Of a DNA stretch of 64,000 nucleotides, positions 21,983 through 33,061 are shown piece by piece. The position numbers were made by a program, and so were the translations under genes. The stretch is taken from NCBI GenBank assembly GCA_032871835.1, contig CM065295.1, positions 40,050,360 to 40,114,359 of the forward strand, given 5' to 3'. Below the pieces are notes generated by a model that saw only the letters and a program-made list of their open reading frames with translations, had not been told where the DNA came from and searched no databases. Positions within the stretch are counted from its first letter, which is position 1, and the number at the start of each line of letters is the position of its first letter. The stretch comes from Dipteronia dyeriana (taxonomy: Eukaryota > Streptophyta > Magnoliopsida > Sapindales > Sapindaceae).

Positions 21983-23188
21983 TATTGGGGCTTATGCCCT
22001 AAAGCTTATAATTTGTAAATGTGAATGAAATATTAATAAAAGAAGTAGTTTATTCATTCTATATATTTTTCTCATACATTTATAACATGCGTACTTAACA
22101 TCCAAGATTGTCGGATGTAATCTCTAACTGAGTATATGAGTGTCATATACAGAAGTATTCAGTTTGAGATGAGCAATCTAAAGAGTCCGTAGATAGCAAG
22201 TAGATAGCAAGTAGAGTTGGGTACTTTATTTGTGGTTAATCTACAGCTGCAGTCCATTCCGTAATATACGATGGTCTTAACCTAGACTATTCATATGGTG
22301 ATATGAGAATGGAGGTACCTTATATGATGTGATCATATAGGACTGAGTCATGATCTATATGAATCTCTCACCAATATCTATTACAAGATGAGATTCATAT
22401 ATATCAACAAATGATGACTATATATGGGTTATTTTAATCCTGAGTCTCTTATCGACTCCTTCAGGTTAGAACGTGGTTTTTGATATACCATGGGTAAGAT
22501 CTGAGTTGCATTCCCGGTCAGTAACTTCGTATGTTGGAATCGCAATTTGGCTTGTGGCTGGGAAGGTCTGTACACAAAAGTGGAATTCACTCATTCTTGT
22601 GAGAAATAGATGGTAGTTCCCTTAAGGGTTGATTCGGGGCTTCAGCAATATGAGCACTCTCCTCCTTCCGTAATGGAAGTTAGGATTTCTTGTTCATTAG
22701 AGAATCAATGGTACTTAATGGAAAATATATAAATAGGGAGGTATAACGGACTTTATGACCTAGCTCTAATTATTTCTAAGTATTATTGGAGCTTAAAACT
22801 GTGGGTCCGTTAGGTCCCCTTGATAGCCCGATTGATTAAAGGTAACAAGGTCACAGTTAATTAATTGGATTGTCCAATTAATTGTGTTACGTAAGTGACA
22901 CATATTTATTTAGAGATTAATTGCATAATGAGATTATTTAATTAATATATTAATAATTAAATTAATTAGATTATTAGATTATTTTATTAATGAATTATTA
23001 ATTAATTATTAATTGGAGGTTGCAGGTTCAAATCAAGACTGAAACAAAGATAAAATAATTAGATTACTTTATTCTTTGAAATAGTATATTCATTTTTATA
23101 TATTCTTATATGTTGCATATGGTTTACAAGTTGCATAAAAATTTTAAAACCCTGTTTCAGCTGCGCAACGTAAATCAGGGTTCCTACA
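21983..23188 (+). mobile_element. Solo LTR B of the C1 family, with internal deletions
   Basis: Starts TATTGGGGCTTATGCCC (TG changed to TA) and ends GGTTCCTACA. Relative to 19599-21416 it lacks about 110 bp after GACCTAGCTCTAATTA (near 22770) and several hundred bp before TTTTTATATATTC (near 23085). It has no clear 5-bp duplication (GTGCA against ACGTG). It sits inside the leader of an element of its own family. Confidence 0.85.
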
Positions 23189-23345
23189 ACGTGTCCTTGT
23201 CGCTACATGATTGCCGCGTATGCGGTTGCAGGAAGCCCATGCGTGCGAGTGACGGCTATACATGAAAGCGCTAGGGTTTCGAATTTGCAACGCTAAGGTT
23301 TCCGAATTCAAAAAGGATTTTGGACTGGATTTATATATATATGTC
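23189..23345 (+). other. C1 leader region after solo LTR B
   Basis: GC-rich words like those before solo LTR B, including CGCTAGGGTTTCGAATTTGC, ending in a short AT run. The junction with the truncated S1 Copia lies about 23335-23357. Confidence 0.5.
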
Positions 23346-23356
23346 TTGGGCCTCCA

Positions 23357-25243
23357 GTAAGTGTTAGACTAAGAGTTTTCAATTTAAAAACTAGGACCAT
23401 AATGGAATCATCTAATGTTGTCATTGATGATACTAGGCTCAAATCTAATGACCATGAGGAGGAGGTAGATCTAGTTGATGACTCCCCTTTGGAAAAGGTT
23501 GTTGATATTCCTAATGTTGAAAAGACTAATCTTGATGATGACATAACACAACCTATTGATAGGATTCCTCTCTTTAACCAAAAGAACCTGCTCCATGGGT
23601 TAGGAAACTCCATGACAAAAATGACATCGTTGGAGAGGTTAATGAGGGTGTTAGGACTAGGTCAAATGGCTAATCTAATTAGCTACACTTGCTACACTTC
23701 TAAAATAGAACCTAAGAAGGTTGATGAAGCATTAAATGATGAATTTTGAGTTCTTGCCGTGCAAGAAGAGCTTAACCAATTTAAAAGGAATGAGGTTTGG
23801 ACTTTAGTTCCTAGGCTCAAGAACATTAATGTGATAGGCACCAAGTGGGTATATAGGAACAAATCCGATGAGGATGGCAACATTGTGAGAAACAAGGCTA
23901 GGCTTGTAGCACAAGAGTACTCTCAAATTGAGGGTATTGACTTTGAAGGGACATTTGCTCCCGTTGCTAGGATTGAGTCCATTAGGCTTCTTTTATCCAT
24001 TACTTGTTTGCACAAGTTCAAATTGTATCAAATGGATGTTAAGAGTGCCTTCCTCAATGGTTTCTTGCAAGAGGAAGTGTTTGTTGAACAACCCAAAGGG
24101 TTTGTGGATCCTCACCATCCTCACCACCCTAATAATGTCTATCATCTCAAGAAGGCTTTATATGGGTTAAAACAAGCACCAAGGGCTTGGTATAAGCGCC
24201 TCACTCAATTTCTTATAGACAATGGCTACACTAGGGGTAGTGTTGAAAAGACTTTATTCATCAAGAAAGACAAAGATGAGCTTTTTATAGCTCAAATCTA
24301 TGTTGATGATATGGTTTTTGGATCCACTAATAACACCAAAGTCCAACAATTTGTTGATGTCATGTCTCATGAGTTTGAAATGAGCCTTGTTGGTGAGATA
24401 AGTTACTTTCTAGGTTTACAAATTAAGCAAATGGATGATGGGATTTTCATATCCCAAGCTAAGTATGTCAAAAACCTAGTGAAGAAATTTGACCTTGAAA
24501 GTGCCAAACAGTGTGATACACCCATGAGTACCACTTTGAAGCTAAGCAAGGATGCTAGTGGTAAAAGTGTGGACCAAACTTTGTATTGTGTCATGATTGG
24601 TAGCTTGCTCTATTTGACCGTAAGTAGGCCCGATATCTCTTTTAGTGTGGGTGTGTGTGCTAGGTACCAATCGAATCCTAAGGAGTCTCATCTCTCTTTC
24701 GTTAAGAGAATCATTCGCTATGTGAATGAGACATCTAACTATGGAATTTGGTACTCTTTTGACACTAATGCTAGTCTTGTAGGCTTTAGTGATGCAGATT
24801 GGGCAGGAAATTGTGATGATAGGAAAAGTACATCGGGCGGTTGCTTTTTCCTTGGGAACAACCTTGTCTCTTGGTTTTGCAAGAAGCAAAATTCGATTTC
24901 TTTGTCCACTGCTGAGGCTGAATACATAGCTGCTGGGAGTGGATGCACATAACTACTTTGGATGAAGCAAATGCTAGTCGACTATGGATTCAATCAAGGT
25001 ACTCTTACTCTCTTTTGTGATAACATATGTGCAATTAATATTTCCAAGAATCCGGTTCAACATTCTAGAACTAAGCATATTGACATCCGTCATCATTTCA
25101 TTAGAGAACTAGTTGAGAGCAAATGCATAATACTTGAGCATATAGGTATTAATGATCAACTAGCGGATCTATTTACTAAACCCTTAGATGCTACTCGATT
25201 CAAAACTCTTAGTAGATCTATTGGGATTTGTCTCATTGAGTGA
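23357..25243 (+). pseudogene. S1 pol: integrase tail, reverse transcriptase and RNase H, nearly intact
   Basis: The integrase tail is recognisable from RVFNLKTRT (23372-23398). After an acidic linker, RT runs from about 23756: [12 protein letters not shown], then [10 protein letters not shown] with its first Asp, [12 protein letters not shown], and the catalytic YVDD (residues 181-184 of the 23759 frame). RNase H shows FSDADWAGN and STAEAEYIA and ends with NPVQHSRTKHIDIRHHF and a DLFTKPL tail. One frame is interrupted only by a TGA at 23747, where the family has Trp, and a TAA at 24950, where it has Gln. Both fit single C-to-T type changes. The 5' part of the polyprotein is missing, so it cannot be functional. 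Confidence 0.9.
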
Positions 25244-26448
25244 TGAATTTTGGTCTTCGACCCCATAAGGGGAACTCAAGCAAAGAGAGCTATGGTATAC
25301 TTGTTGCATGCAAAATTTTTTTAAATGTTTATGCTCCTTTACTGATTGCTTGAGTAGCTTGGTTGCACTTATACTATAGTATATTGTATTTTCTTCAATA
25401 AGTGTGAACTTTGCTTTGATTATAATCCATGTCATATTTATGTTCAAACATGCATTTTTGGACTAGGAGATCTACATAGAAAGTACATATTAAATGACCT
25501 ATAATTATCTTCATGACATGATGATTCTTTAATGACTTGCTAATGAAAAATGATAAAGCATGAATTGATGATTGCAATTGTTAAATGCAAAATATTGTGT
25601 GAAAAAAGCTAGTGAGACTAAAATGTTTCATCAATGTCTCTCTTCCTTTATTAGTTGAACATAGCTACTATCATATGGGTATCCTACCCAAAAAAATCAA
25701 ATAGGGTGCAAAGTTGCTCATGCCATTTTCGCTTATAAAGTTGGATATAGTGCTATTAAAACTTGATATCTATAAAAATTCTATATCCTTGCTTCTCTCA
25801 TGACAAATGGTGAAACTGGTTTGAATTATATTGGAAACCTTTGTCATTTGCTTTGTCAAAAACCTTTATTTTTGGACTTGAATGCAACATGTCTTGTATG
25901 CAAAGCATTTTTGATTCACACATTTTCTTCAAATAAATCTCCTTGTTTCTCTCCTATTAATTGAGTTGCATAAATATGACTTATATGATTATACAAATAT
26001 CTTGTATGCTCCTTTCTTTCTTTGCCTTGAGTGACCCGGTTGGGGACTTCTCCTTTGCCTATGTCATGACAAAAAGGGGGAGTAGCATTGTGGTGTTAGG
26101 GGAGTGTTAGGGGAGTAGCATATGTTGGCTTTAAGGGGAGTAGTACTTGTTGGGGAGATTACATTTAAGGGAAGTAACCCTTTGAGGCGGAGCATTGCAT
26201 GATGTGGTGCATTACTCATATTCTTAAATGAAAATGCTTTTGTTTTCTATTCACTTAATCATCTCACATGCACTTGGTTTGGAAAGTGTACTTGTTGTTT
26301 GTTTTGTGTGTAGGGTTGATAGTTCTACAAGAGATTGAAGATTTGAAGTTTTTTTATGTATATCTCTTTGTAATGTAGAATATCTTCCCGGTGTTTTATT
26401 TTGTTTTGTGAGGATCAATGTGAGTGGTGGTTTTGTCACGAAATAGCC
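25244..26448 (+). other. S1 3' non-coding region
   Basis: No frame resembles an envelope-like protein. Bases 26090-26185 carry short repeats of GGGGAGTAGCA/GGGGAGTGTTAG type. This is the long spacer between RNase H and the 3' LTR seen in SIRE-type elements. Confidence 0.6.
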
Positions 26449-26459
26449 AAATGGGGAGA
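26449..26459 (+). other. Polypurine tract of S1
   Basis: AAATGGGGAGA, followed by one T and the LTR start, is the usual plus-strand primer of this Copia group. Confidence 0.85.
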
Positions 26460-26460
26460 T

Positions 26461-28029
26461 TGTAAAGTCCTCATTTATTGATTGGCTTATTTCATGAACA
26501 AATCACATTTTTGGGGTGTTATGTAAAGGTAGCTTAGGCTCTCAATACCTCAAGAGGAGAAGCACCAAAGGTAAAATTCTTGTGCTTACTTGCTTTGAAG
26601 AGATAGTTGCACACACTCACAAATTCATGCATAACTCTTATTCATATATGTTGTGTGTTTATACTTGTGTGCATTTTGGTTTAAATGACTCTTGTTGATT
26701 CATTTGCATCTTGTAACTAAAGTTTTATGTCATATTAGGCATTAGAATAGGATGCATTTTCATCACTCTAGGACTTGTTGATTTTATGTGTTTGAGTGTT
26801 GAAAAAGTGGGCAGTGCGCTGGTGGTGCGGTACTAGACTAGCGTAGCCTCACCAGAGCAACATTTCAGTGGATTGTCGCTTGTCATGCGCCACTCCACCC
26901 GTGCAACATTGAAAAAGTGGGCAGTGTGCTAGTGGTGCGCTACTCGACCAGCGCAACATTCCAGTGGATCGTCGCATGTCATGCGCCACTAAGCTGCGCC
27001 ACTCGACCAACGTCTATTGAAAATTTAGGTTGTGCGCTACTCGACCAGCGCACCTCACCAGCGCACATAGCGAAAGCTGGAACGTTTTTTCCAAAACGAT
27101 CTCACTTTGGTTGAAACTCATATATATATATAACTCTTGGTATTCAGGTCTTGCAAGAGTTCAGAACATCATATCTTTTCCTTAGAACACATTTCAAAAG
27201 GAAAACTCTTCCAAGAACTCATCTTTAAACACTCAAAGCATTCCCATGTGCATAAAAACTTCATCTTGCATCATCTAAAGTCATTTAGAGTGCATCTATG
27301 GATAGTTTTGCATCATCACATCTTGCTTGGTAAGTTTCTCACTATCTTCTTACAAGTTAAGTGTTTTTCTTGCTAAGTCATCTCTTTAATCATTTGTATG
27401 CTCTTAGAATACATTCACGTTACAAATTAGAGATTGTTGTGTTGACATGATTGAGTGTTGTATTGTGATAGCTTCATAGGATTGTTTGATCTATGTTTAG
27501 CTAAGCTTTTTGAACATGTCATTTAGGTTTTGATATCTAGGATTGCATTAATTGTCATCTCATCATCCTAGATAAGCATATAAGGTTTCCTAGCCTTGTT
27601 TGTTCTTTTAATATCATCATATATTCACATAGGCCATTTTATCTCTTCATTGAGAAGAAAGACTTGTGTTGCTTCCGGGAGTAGGTAGCTTAAATCGCAA
27701 GCAAGATGGACTAGGTTCACTTATACCGGGATTAGGTAGTGGTGGTGGATTTTAAACCGGGATTAGGTTGTAATTCCTTTGCCATTAGTGGATTCGAGGT
27801 TCGAGTGTGGCGCACTTATCAGCCCGTGGTTTTTCGCATTTGGAGGGTTTCCATGTAAATCTCAAGTGTCTTTATTATCTCCGCACTTTTTACATTTGTG
27901 ATATTATTGTAACTAGCTAGGGGTATTTTCGTCAACTTGACCATTAACGAAAATTTGGTAAAATTGTTTAAAAATATATTCACCCCCCCCCTCTAGATTA
28001 ATATTAAACACACCATAATATTTGTTTCA
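26461..28029 (+). mobile_element. 3' LTR of the truncated S1
   Basis: Begins TGTAAAGTCCTC and ends TTTGTTTCA. It is very close to 61391-62988 along its whole length, with scattered differences and small indels. Bases 26810-27070 carry a cluster of GC-rich short repeats around TGCGCTACTCGACCAGCGCA. The flank after it (GAATC, 28030-28034) has no partner, because the 5' end of the element is missing. Confidence 0.9.
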
Positions 28030-29609
28030 GAATCAATACCAAGGTTGACTTCCCAACGGATAGGATTTCTGAGTAAATTTTGGGATTAATCGACCCTAAG
28101 GCGACAATTCTCAAGTTAAGCTTAAGAGATCTGAAATGGTGGGCTATACTCATAAGGTTTTAATAATACTGACGACTCTTCCAAAGAGGTTCGATCAGTT
28201 TAAAAACAACTATGGGATGGACTAGTTGAGATTAAGTCTGACTCAATTGCTTAATGAGCTCACTACCTTTGGGTCTATGACTAAGGACAATAAAGGTAAG
28301 ATTAGTGAAGCAAATATTACTGAACCATCTTCCTTTGGATCTAAGAAGGGGAAGATGTATGTTGTCAGGGCTAAGAGTAAGCCCAAACCCAAGAAATCCC
28401 AATGCAAGAAGAAAGGCACCTCCACAGACAAGGATAAAGGCAAAGGAAAATGTTTCCACTACGATAAAATTGGTCATTAGAAGAGGAATTATCCTCAATA
28501 TTTAGAGGAGGTTTCCAAGAAGAAAAAGGCAAAAGGTAAATGTGATTTACTTGTTATTGAATCATGTTTAGTGGAAGATGGTTATTCACATTGGATAGTT
28601 GATTTAGAGGCCATTAAACATGTTTGCTATTCCTTGTAGTAGATTGATTCTTGGACAAAACTTGAGGAGGAAGTCTTCTCTATACGTGTTGGGTCAGGGG
28701 ATGTCGTGTCAGTAAAAGCAGTGGGAGTAGTTAGACATCAGTTTGAAATTTGTTTTCTTATTTTAAATTCTGTTTATTTTATTCATGGATTCACAAGGAA
28801 TTTGATTTCTATGTTCAAAATGTTGGAATGTTTATATTCTATTTCTTTTAATAATAATTAAGTTATTATTTTTTGAAATGGTTTTAATATTTGTTCAGGT
28901 TTGAATGATTTTTTTTTTCTAATGTTTTAAGACCGTTAATTCATACATCACTGCTTAATGTTGAATTGTTTAAAGGTTAAAAACCTAAAACAAAATGACA
29001 GAAAATTTCTCCAAATAATGAAACGTATCTATGGCATTTAAGACTTGCCAATAGTAACCTTGATAGGGTAGACATACTAGTTAAAAGCGGGCCTTTAAGA
29101 TAGTTAATGGTTGGGGCTTTACCTTACTGAGAATCATGTTTAGAAGGTAAAATGACCAAGAGACCTTTTACTGAAAAAAGGCTTAAAGCTACAGAATCAC
29201 TAGAGATTTTACATTCAGACGTCTGTGGACCGATGAATGTTAAAGCAAGGGGTGGTTATGAGTATTATGTCACCTTTATAGACGACTACTCTAGATACGG
29301 ATATTTCTACCTAATGCAATGGAATTCGAGAACTTTTAAAAAGTTCAAAGAATTCTGAGCTGAAGTTGAGAACCAATTAGGTAAGACTATCAAGGATCTA
29401 CGATCGGATCGGGGAGGTGAGTACCTTGACTAAGAGTTTAATGACTATTTGGTTGAACATGGGATCATATCCCAAATCACCGCTCTTGGAACACCACAAC
29501 AAAATGGTGTTACGAAGAGGAAAAATAGAACTCTGATGGAAATTGTGAGATCTATGATTAGTTTCTTATCGTTACCAAATTCCTTTTAGATATATGCGCT
29601 ACAACCGGC
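28030..29609 (+). pseudogene. C1 gag end, protease and integrase core, broken
   Basis: A Gag C-terminal segment (LPKRFDQFKNNY, LNELTTFGS) is followed by a zinc knuckle KCFHYDKIGH near 28450-28478, whose second Cys is replaced by Tyr. The protease active site near 28590 reads VDLEAIKHVC instead of Asp-Ser-Gly. The integrase core has HSDVCGPMN at 29216, FIDDYSRYGYFYL and RSDRGGEYLD. The segment that should hold the third catalytic Glu reads NGVTKRKNRTL, with Lys in its place. Many stops occur between 28480 and 29150. The frame is cut at 29609 by solo LTR C and continues at 33062. Confidence 0.8.
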
Positions 29610-29809
29610 TGTTGAAGTTTATGCCCTAAAGCTTATAATTTGTAAATGAAATGTTAACATAAATAAAAGAATAGTTTAAGTCATTCTTCTTATGTCCAAT
29701 ATTGTGTATAACTTGTGCATTTGACAACCAAGATTACCGAATATAATCTCAAAATGTGTATATAAATGTCATATTAAGAGACCTGCAATCTAAAGAGTCT
29801 ATAGATAGC

Positions 29810-30552
29810 TATAAGGACCTCAATTATATGATTGACTTACTTCATGACAAACCATACCATATTGGGAATGATAGTGTACTGGGTAACTTAGGTCCTCGTT
29901 GGCAAGCTTCCAAGCATCTCCTTAACTTCAAGGGAAAAAGATATATTCACTTGACTTTGCCTCTTGAAGGGTTTAAGTGCACACACACACTTTTGCATGC
30001 ATTTGTATCTTATTGCTTATGTGTGCATCCTTACTCACTATCACACTTGCACTTCATTCTTAGCTTTAAGTGTTGGTTTTGTGTTGTGTCTGCACTTGCA
30101 GGATGGTGTACTTGTTTTAGCGCGTTGAGTGACTATTTGAGAAGGTCTTATTTATCTCTTGCTTTAGTCTTTGGTCACATGGTTTTTTCCATGAGTTTGG
30201 GCTTTCTTATTATCGTACAAATCTAATATTTGGTCACTCATTTGACCATAACTCTTTCTACAGTCATCCAAATCATGATTTGTTAATTTGAGTAGAAAAT
30301 AGACTTCAATACCTTTCCAACGGTATATTGTACGAACAATTTTTAAGTCATTTGGTCATATTTTGAACCACTTGAATTTCAAGTTGGAGTGCTGAGATTG
30401 GGTTCCGCGGGATAGTCCGTTTTGTCCCTCCCACGGAGATCCTTCTTTTGGATTTCTCTCGTCATGTCTCCGTTCGAGACTCAAGCGGAGTCTCAAGCGA
30501 AAAACCTGATTTTTGGGTAAAAACGTCTTTTCTCATGCAACTAGTTTTCCTA

Positions 30553-30590
<38 letters not shown>

Positions 30591-31713
30591 TTTTCTTTCC
30601 CATTTCAACCTAGAGCTCTGAAATTCATTCCCTAGAGAGAGAACTTGACTACAAGAGAGAAAGCTCCCAAGAACACATATTTACTCGACCAAACACCTTC
30701 CCATGAGCATCTAGCATCTTTCTAGCATTATTCAAGCATGGGTTTTCTTGTTTTCCTTGACTAGGTATTCTCTACATGCCCTAGCATCTCTTGTTCTATT
30801 CTTATGACATGTTTGCCTAGGATTAGAATTTATTTGTTGATTAAATGCATGTCTCCTTGTTTAATATTACTTCTAACATGTTTGAGACAATGATTGTTGG
30901 TTGAGTTTAGATTTCATTGATAGCTAGCATTTAGGACTATTTTGCCTTCTAGCTGAGTCTCTATGCATTGCATTTAGACATCTTTGTTTATGCCTCATTG
31001 ATTACAAAATTATTGCCCATGATCATATGGTGTGACAATTAGGCTGTTAAAGCTTATCTACATCTAAATGATTCCTTATATATAGGCATGTAGGCATTGT
31101 TGATAACTAGGATGTTGTATTGCATTATTTATATCTAGTTAGGCATTATATGTTTGGTCTAGCATATCTTGCATTGATCATTCATTGATTGTTCATTTAG
31201 ACCTTTATACTCTTCATAGAGTCAAAGTCTTGTGGCTTCTGAGTGAATTTGTACAAATAAGTTAAGTCTTGCAACCAAGGGTAGGTTGGCAACCAATTGG
31301 TCAAGTGCTACTGTAAAAGGCCCGAGAGGTAGAATAGGAGGTGCTCACGCCAAGAGTAATGGATCAGGGGATATCACTAGGAATTGAACCAAGAGTGGTG
31401 AGTGGTAGTGTCCATAGCCTGAGGTTGTCGAGAGTGAGAGTCCGAGTTTTACTTGAGGGTGTAACCTTTTATTCATACAGTGGATTTCTGTGCTCGTGTG
31501 TTGTTAGCAGAATAACTCAGTTTTTTTCATTTGGAGGGTTTCCACGTATATATCAAGTGTTCTTTATATTTCTGCATTTTACACTTGATTTTGTTTGTTT
31601 GTTTGTTGGGTGAATCTTTAATATTGACTAATAAAAAAATTGGTAATTGACTTGATTAAAAACCTATTCACCCCCTCTAGGTTAATTAAATATACGCTTT
31701 AAGGGAGTTTTCA
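29810..31713 (+). mobile_element. Solo LTR, family S2, inside solo LTR C
   Basis: An exact 5-bp ATAGC lies at 29805-29809 and 31714-31718, and the host LTR sequence continues across it. It starts TATAAGG and ends TTTTCA, the same TA start as the 8691-10462 copy. R/U5 has the CCCGAGAGGTAGAATAGGAG, CCTGAGGTTGTCGAG and CACCCCCTCTAGG landmarks. The frame at 29756-30226 crosses the boundary and is not a gene. Confidence 0.85.
30555..30588. repeat. (AT)17 microsatellite in the S2 LTR
   Basis: A pure AT run of 34 bp inside the solo LTR at 29810-31713. Confidence 0.9.
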
Positions 31714-32589
31714 ATAGCAAATAAAGTTTGGTACTTTATTTGTGGTTGATCTACAGCTGAGGTCCCTTTCGTAGCGTACAGTGATCCTATCCTGGATCAT
31801 TCATATGGAGATATGAGAATGGAGGCACCTTGTATGATGTGATCATATAGGACTGGGTCATGATATATTTGAATCTCTCACTAAGATCTGTTTAACAATG
31901 ACATTCATATATATCAACTAATGATGCCTATATGTGAGTGATCTTAAGCCTGAGTGTCTTATTGACTCCTTCATGTTAGATCGTGGTCTTTGATATACCA
32001 TCTAATTATGAACTACTTGTGGAGGATTATACCATATGTAATAATTATATCGATGGACACCGAAAGTTATTGGTTGATGTAAAAACATCTACAGTTGAGA
32101 GAGTGCAGCGTCGGGTTTTTAGTGAAATAACATCGGAGTTAATAATCCTGAAATATTAATTAAATAGTTTAATTAACTATTTCTAAATATTATTGTAGCT
32201 CGAAATACTGTGGATCTATTAGGTCTCATTGCTAGTCCGATTGATTAAGGTAACAAGGGTCACGGTTAATTAATTGGATTGTCTAATTAATTATATTTTG
32301 AAAGTGACGTATTTATTCAGAAATTAATTGAATAATGAGATTATTTAATTAATTAATAATGGTGATTAAATAAATTATTTAATAAGATTATTTAATTATG
32401 TTATTAATCACAAGATGGAGGGTGTTAGTTGATATTTGATTTTAAATAAAATAACATAATATGATTATTTTATTTTATTAAATGAAATATTTAAATTTAA
32501 ATTTAAAGAGTTTCAATTCAAATAAAAAACTATTATTTAATATCTTTAAATATATCATATATCTTAAAAGATTTAATTAAAATAGTTTA

Positions 32590-32590
<1 letters not shown>

Positions 32591-32628
<38 letters not shown>

Positions 32629-32629
32629 G
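32591..32629. repeat. (GT)n(AT)n microsatellite in solo LTR C
   Basis: Seven GT units run into about twelve AT units, roughly 0.43 kb before the LTR end. An AT microsatellite lies at nearly the same place in the related solo LTR at 37250-40878. Confidence 0.9.
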
Positions 32630-33061
32630 ATATATGTTTTTGAAAACTATATATGCAACACAAACCATACGATCAAAAGAGTTTTGAGTGTTCAGAGAAA
32701 AGAAAAAAAAATAACCTGAAAGTGTTTTAGGGTTCAGCCAAAAGAAAAAAAATATATTCTTCTCTTTGTGTTCTCCTGTTATTCCAGAGTACCGTGACCC
32801 GCCCACACGCCGTTACTAATCCAGGGAGATAGTCAGGAAGATCAAGTGGTTCAAAGTAGGGGCGGATTGAATTAAAGAGAATGAACCTCATTTACAGGTA
32901 TGAAAAATTGATCATAATGTTCTCTTTTACTATCAGTTTCTATTTTTCTATCATAATGTTTCGAAAAATAGATCCTAAGGTTTACTGGTCGCAGTATTTC
33001 TTTGAAATATTTTTTTCTTAAAAGTTCATTCACACGCAATCAGTAAACCGGGGTATCAACA

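Larger units (their letters stand above)
23346..28029 (+). mobile_element. SIRE-like Copia S1, 5'-truncated copy
   Basis: It retains the end of integrase, RT and RNase H (23357-25243), a 1.2-kb non-coding 3' region, a purine tract and a complete 3' LTR (26461-28029). The 5' LTR, gag, protease and most of integrase are missing. The long LTR and long 3' region are typical of SIRE/Maximus Copia elements. The same LTR starts a second copy at 61391. Confidence 0.85.
29610..33061 (+). mobile_element. Solo LTR C of the C1 family, carrying another solo LTR
   Basis: Starts TGTTGAAGTTTATGCCC and ends GGGTATCAACA. The flanks are CCGGC (29605-29609) and ACGGC (33062-33066), a one-mismatch duplication in the integrase frame of C1. 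The insert at 29810-31713 accounts for its excess length; the LTR itself is about 1.55 kb. Confidence 0.85.

Noticed and set aside
21676..22002. 108-residue frame as a C1 Gag N-terminus
   Set aside because: It has no Gag motif, runs into solo LTR B, and has equally long frames on the other strand.
25244..26448. Envelope-like gene after S1 pol
   Set aside because: Some SIRE-type elements carry one, but there is no long frame, signal peptide or membrane segment here.
29756..30226. 156-residue open frame
   Set aside because: It crosses the boundary between solo LTR C and the inserted S2 LTR, so it is an accident of the insertion.
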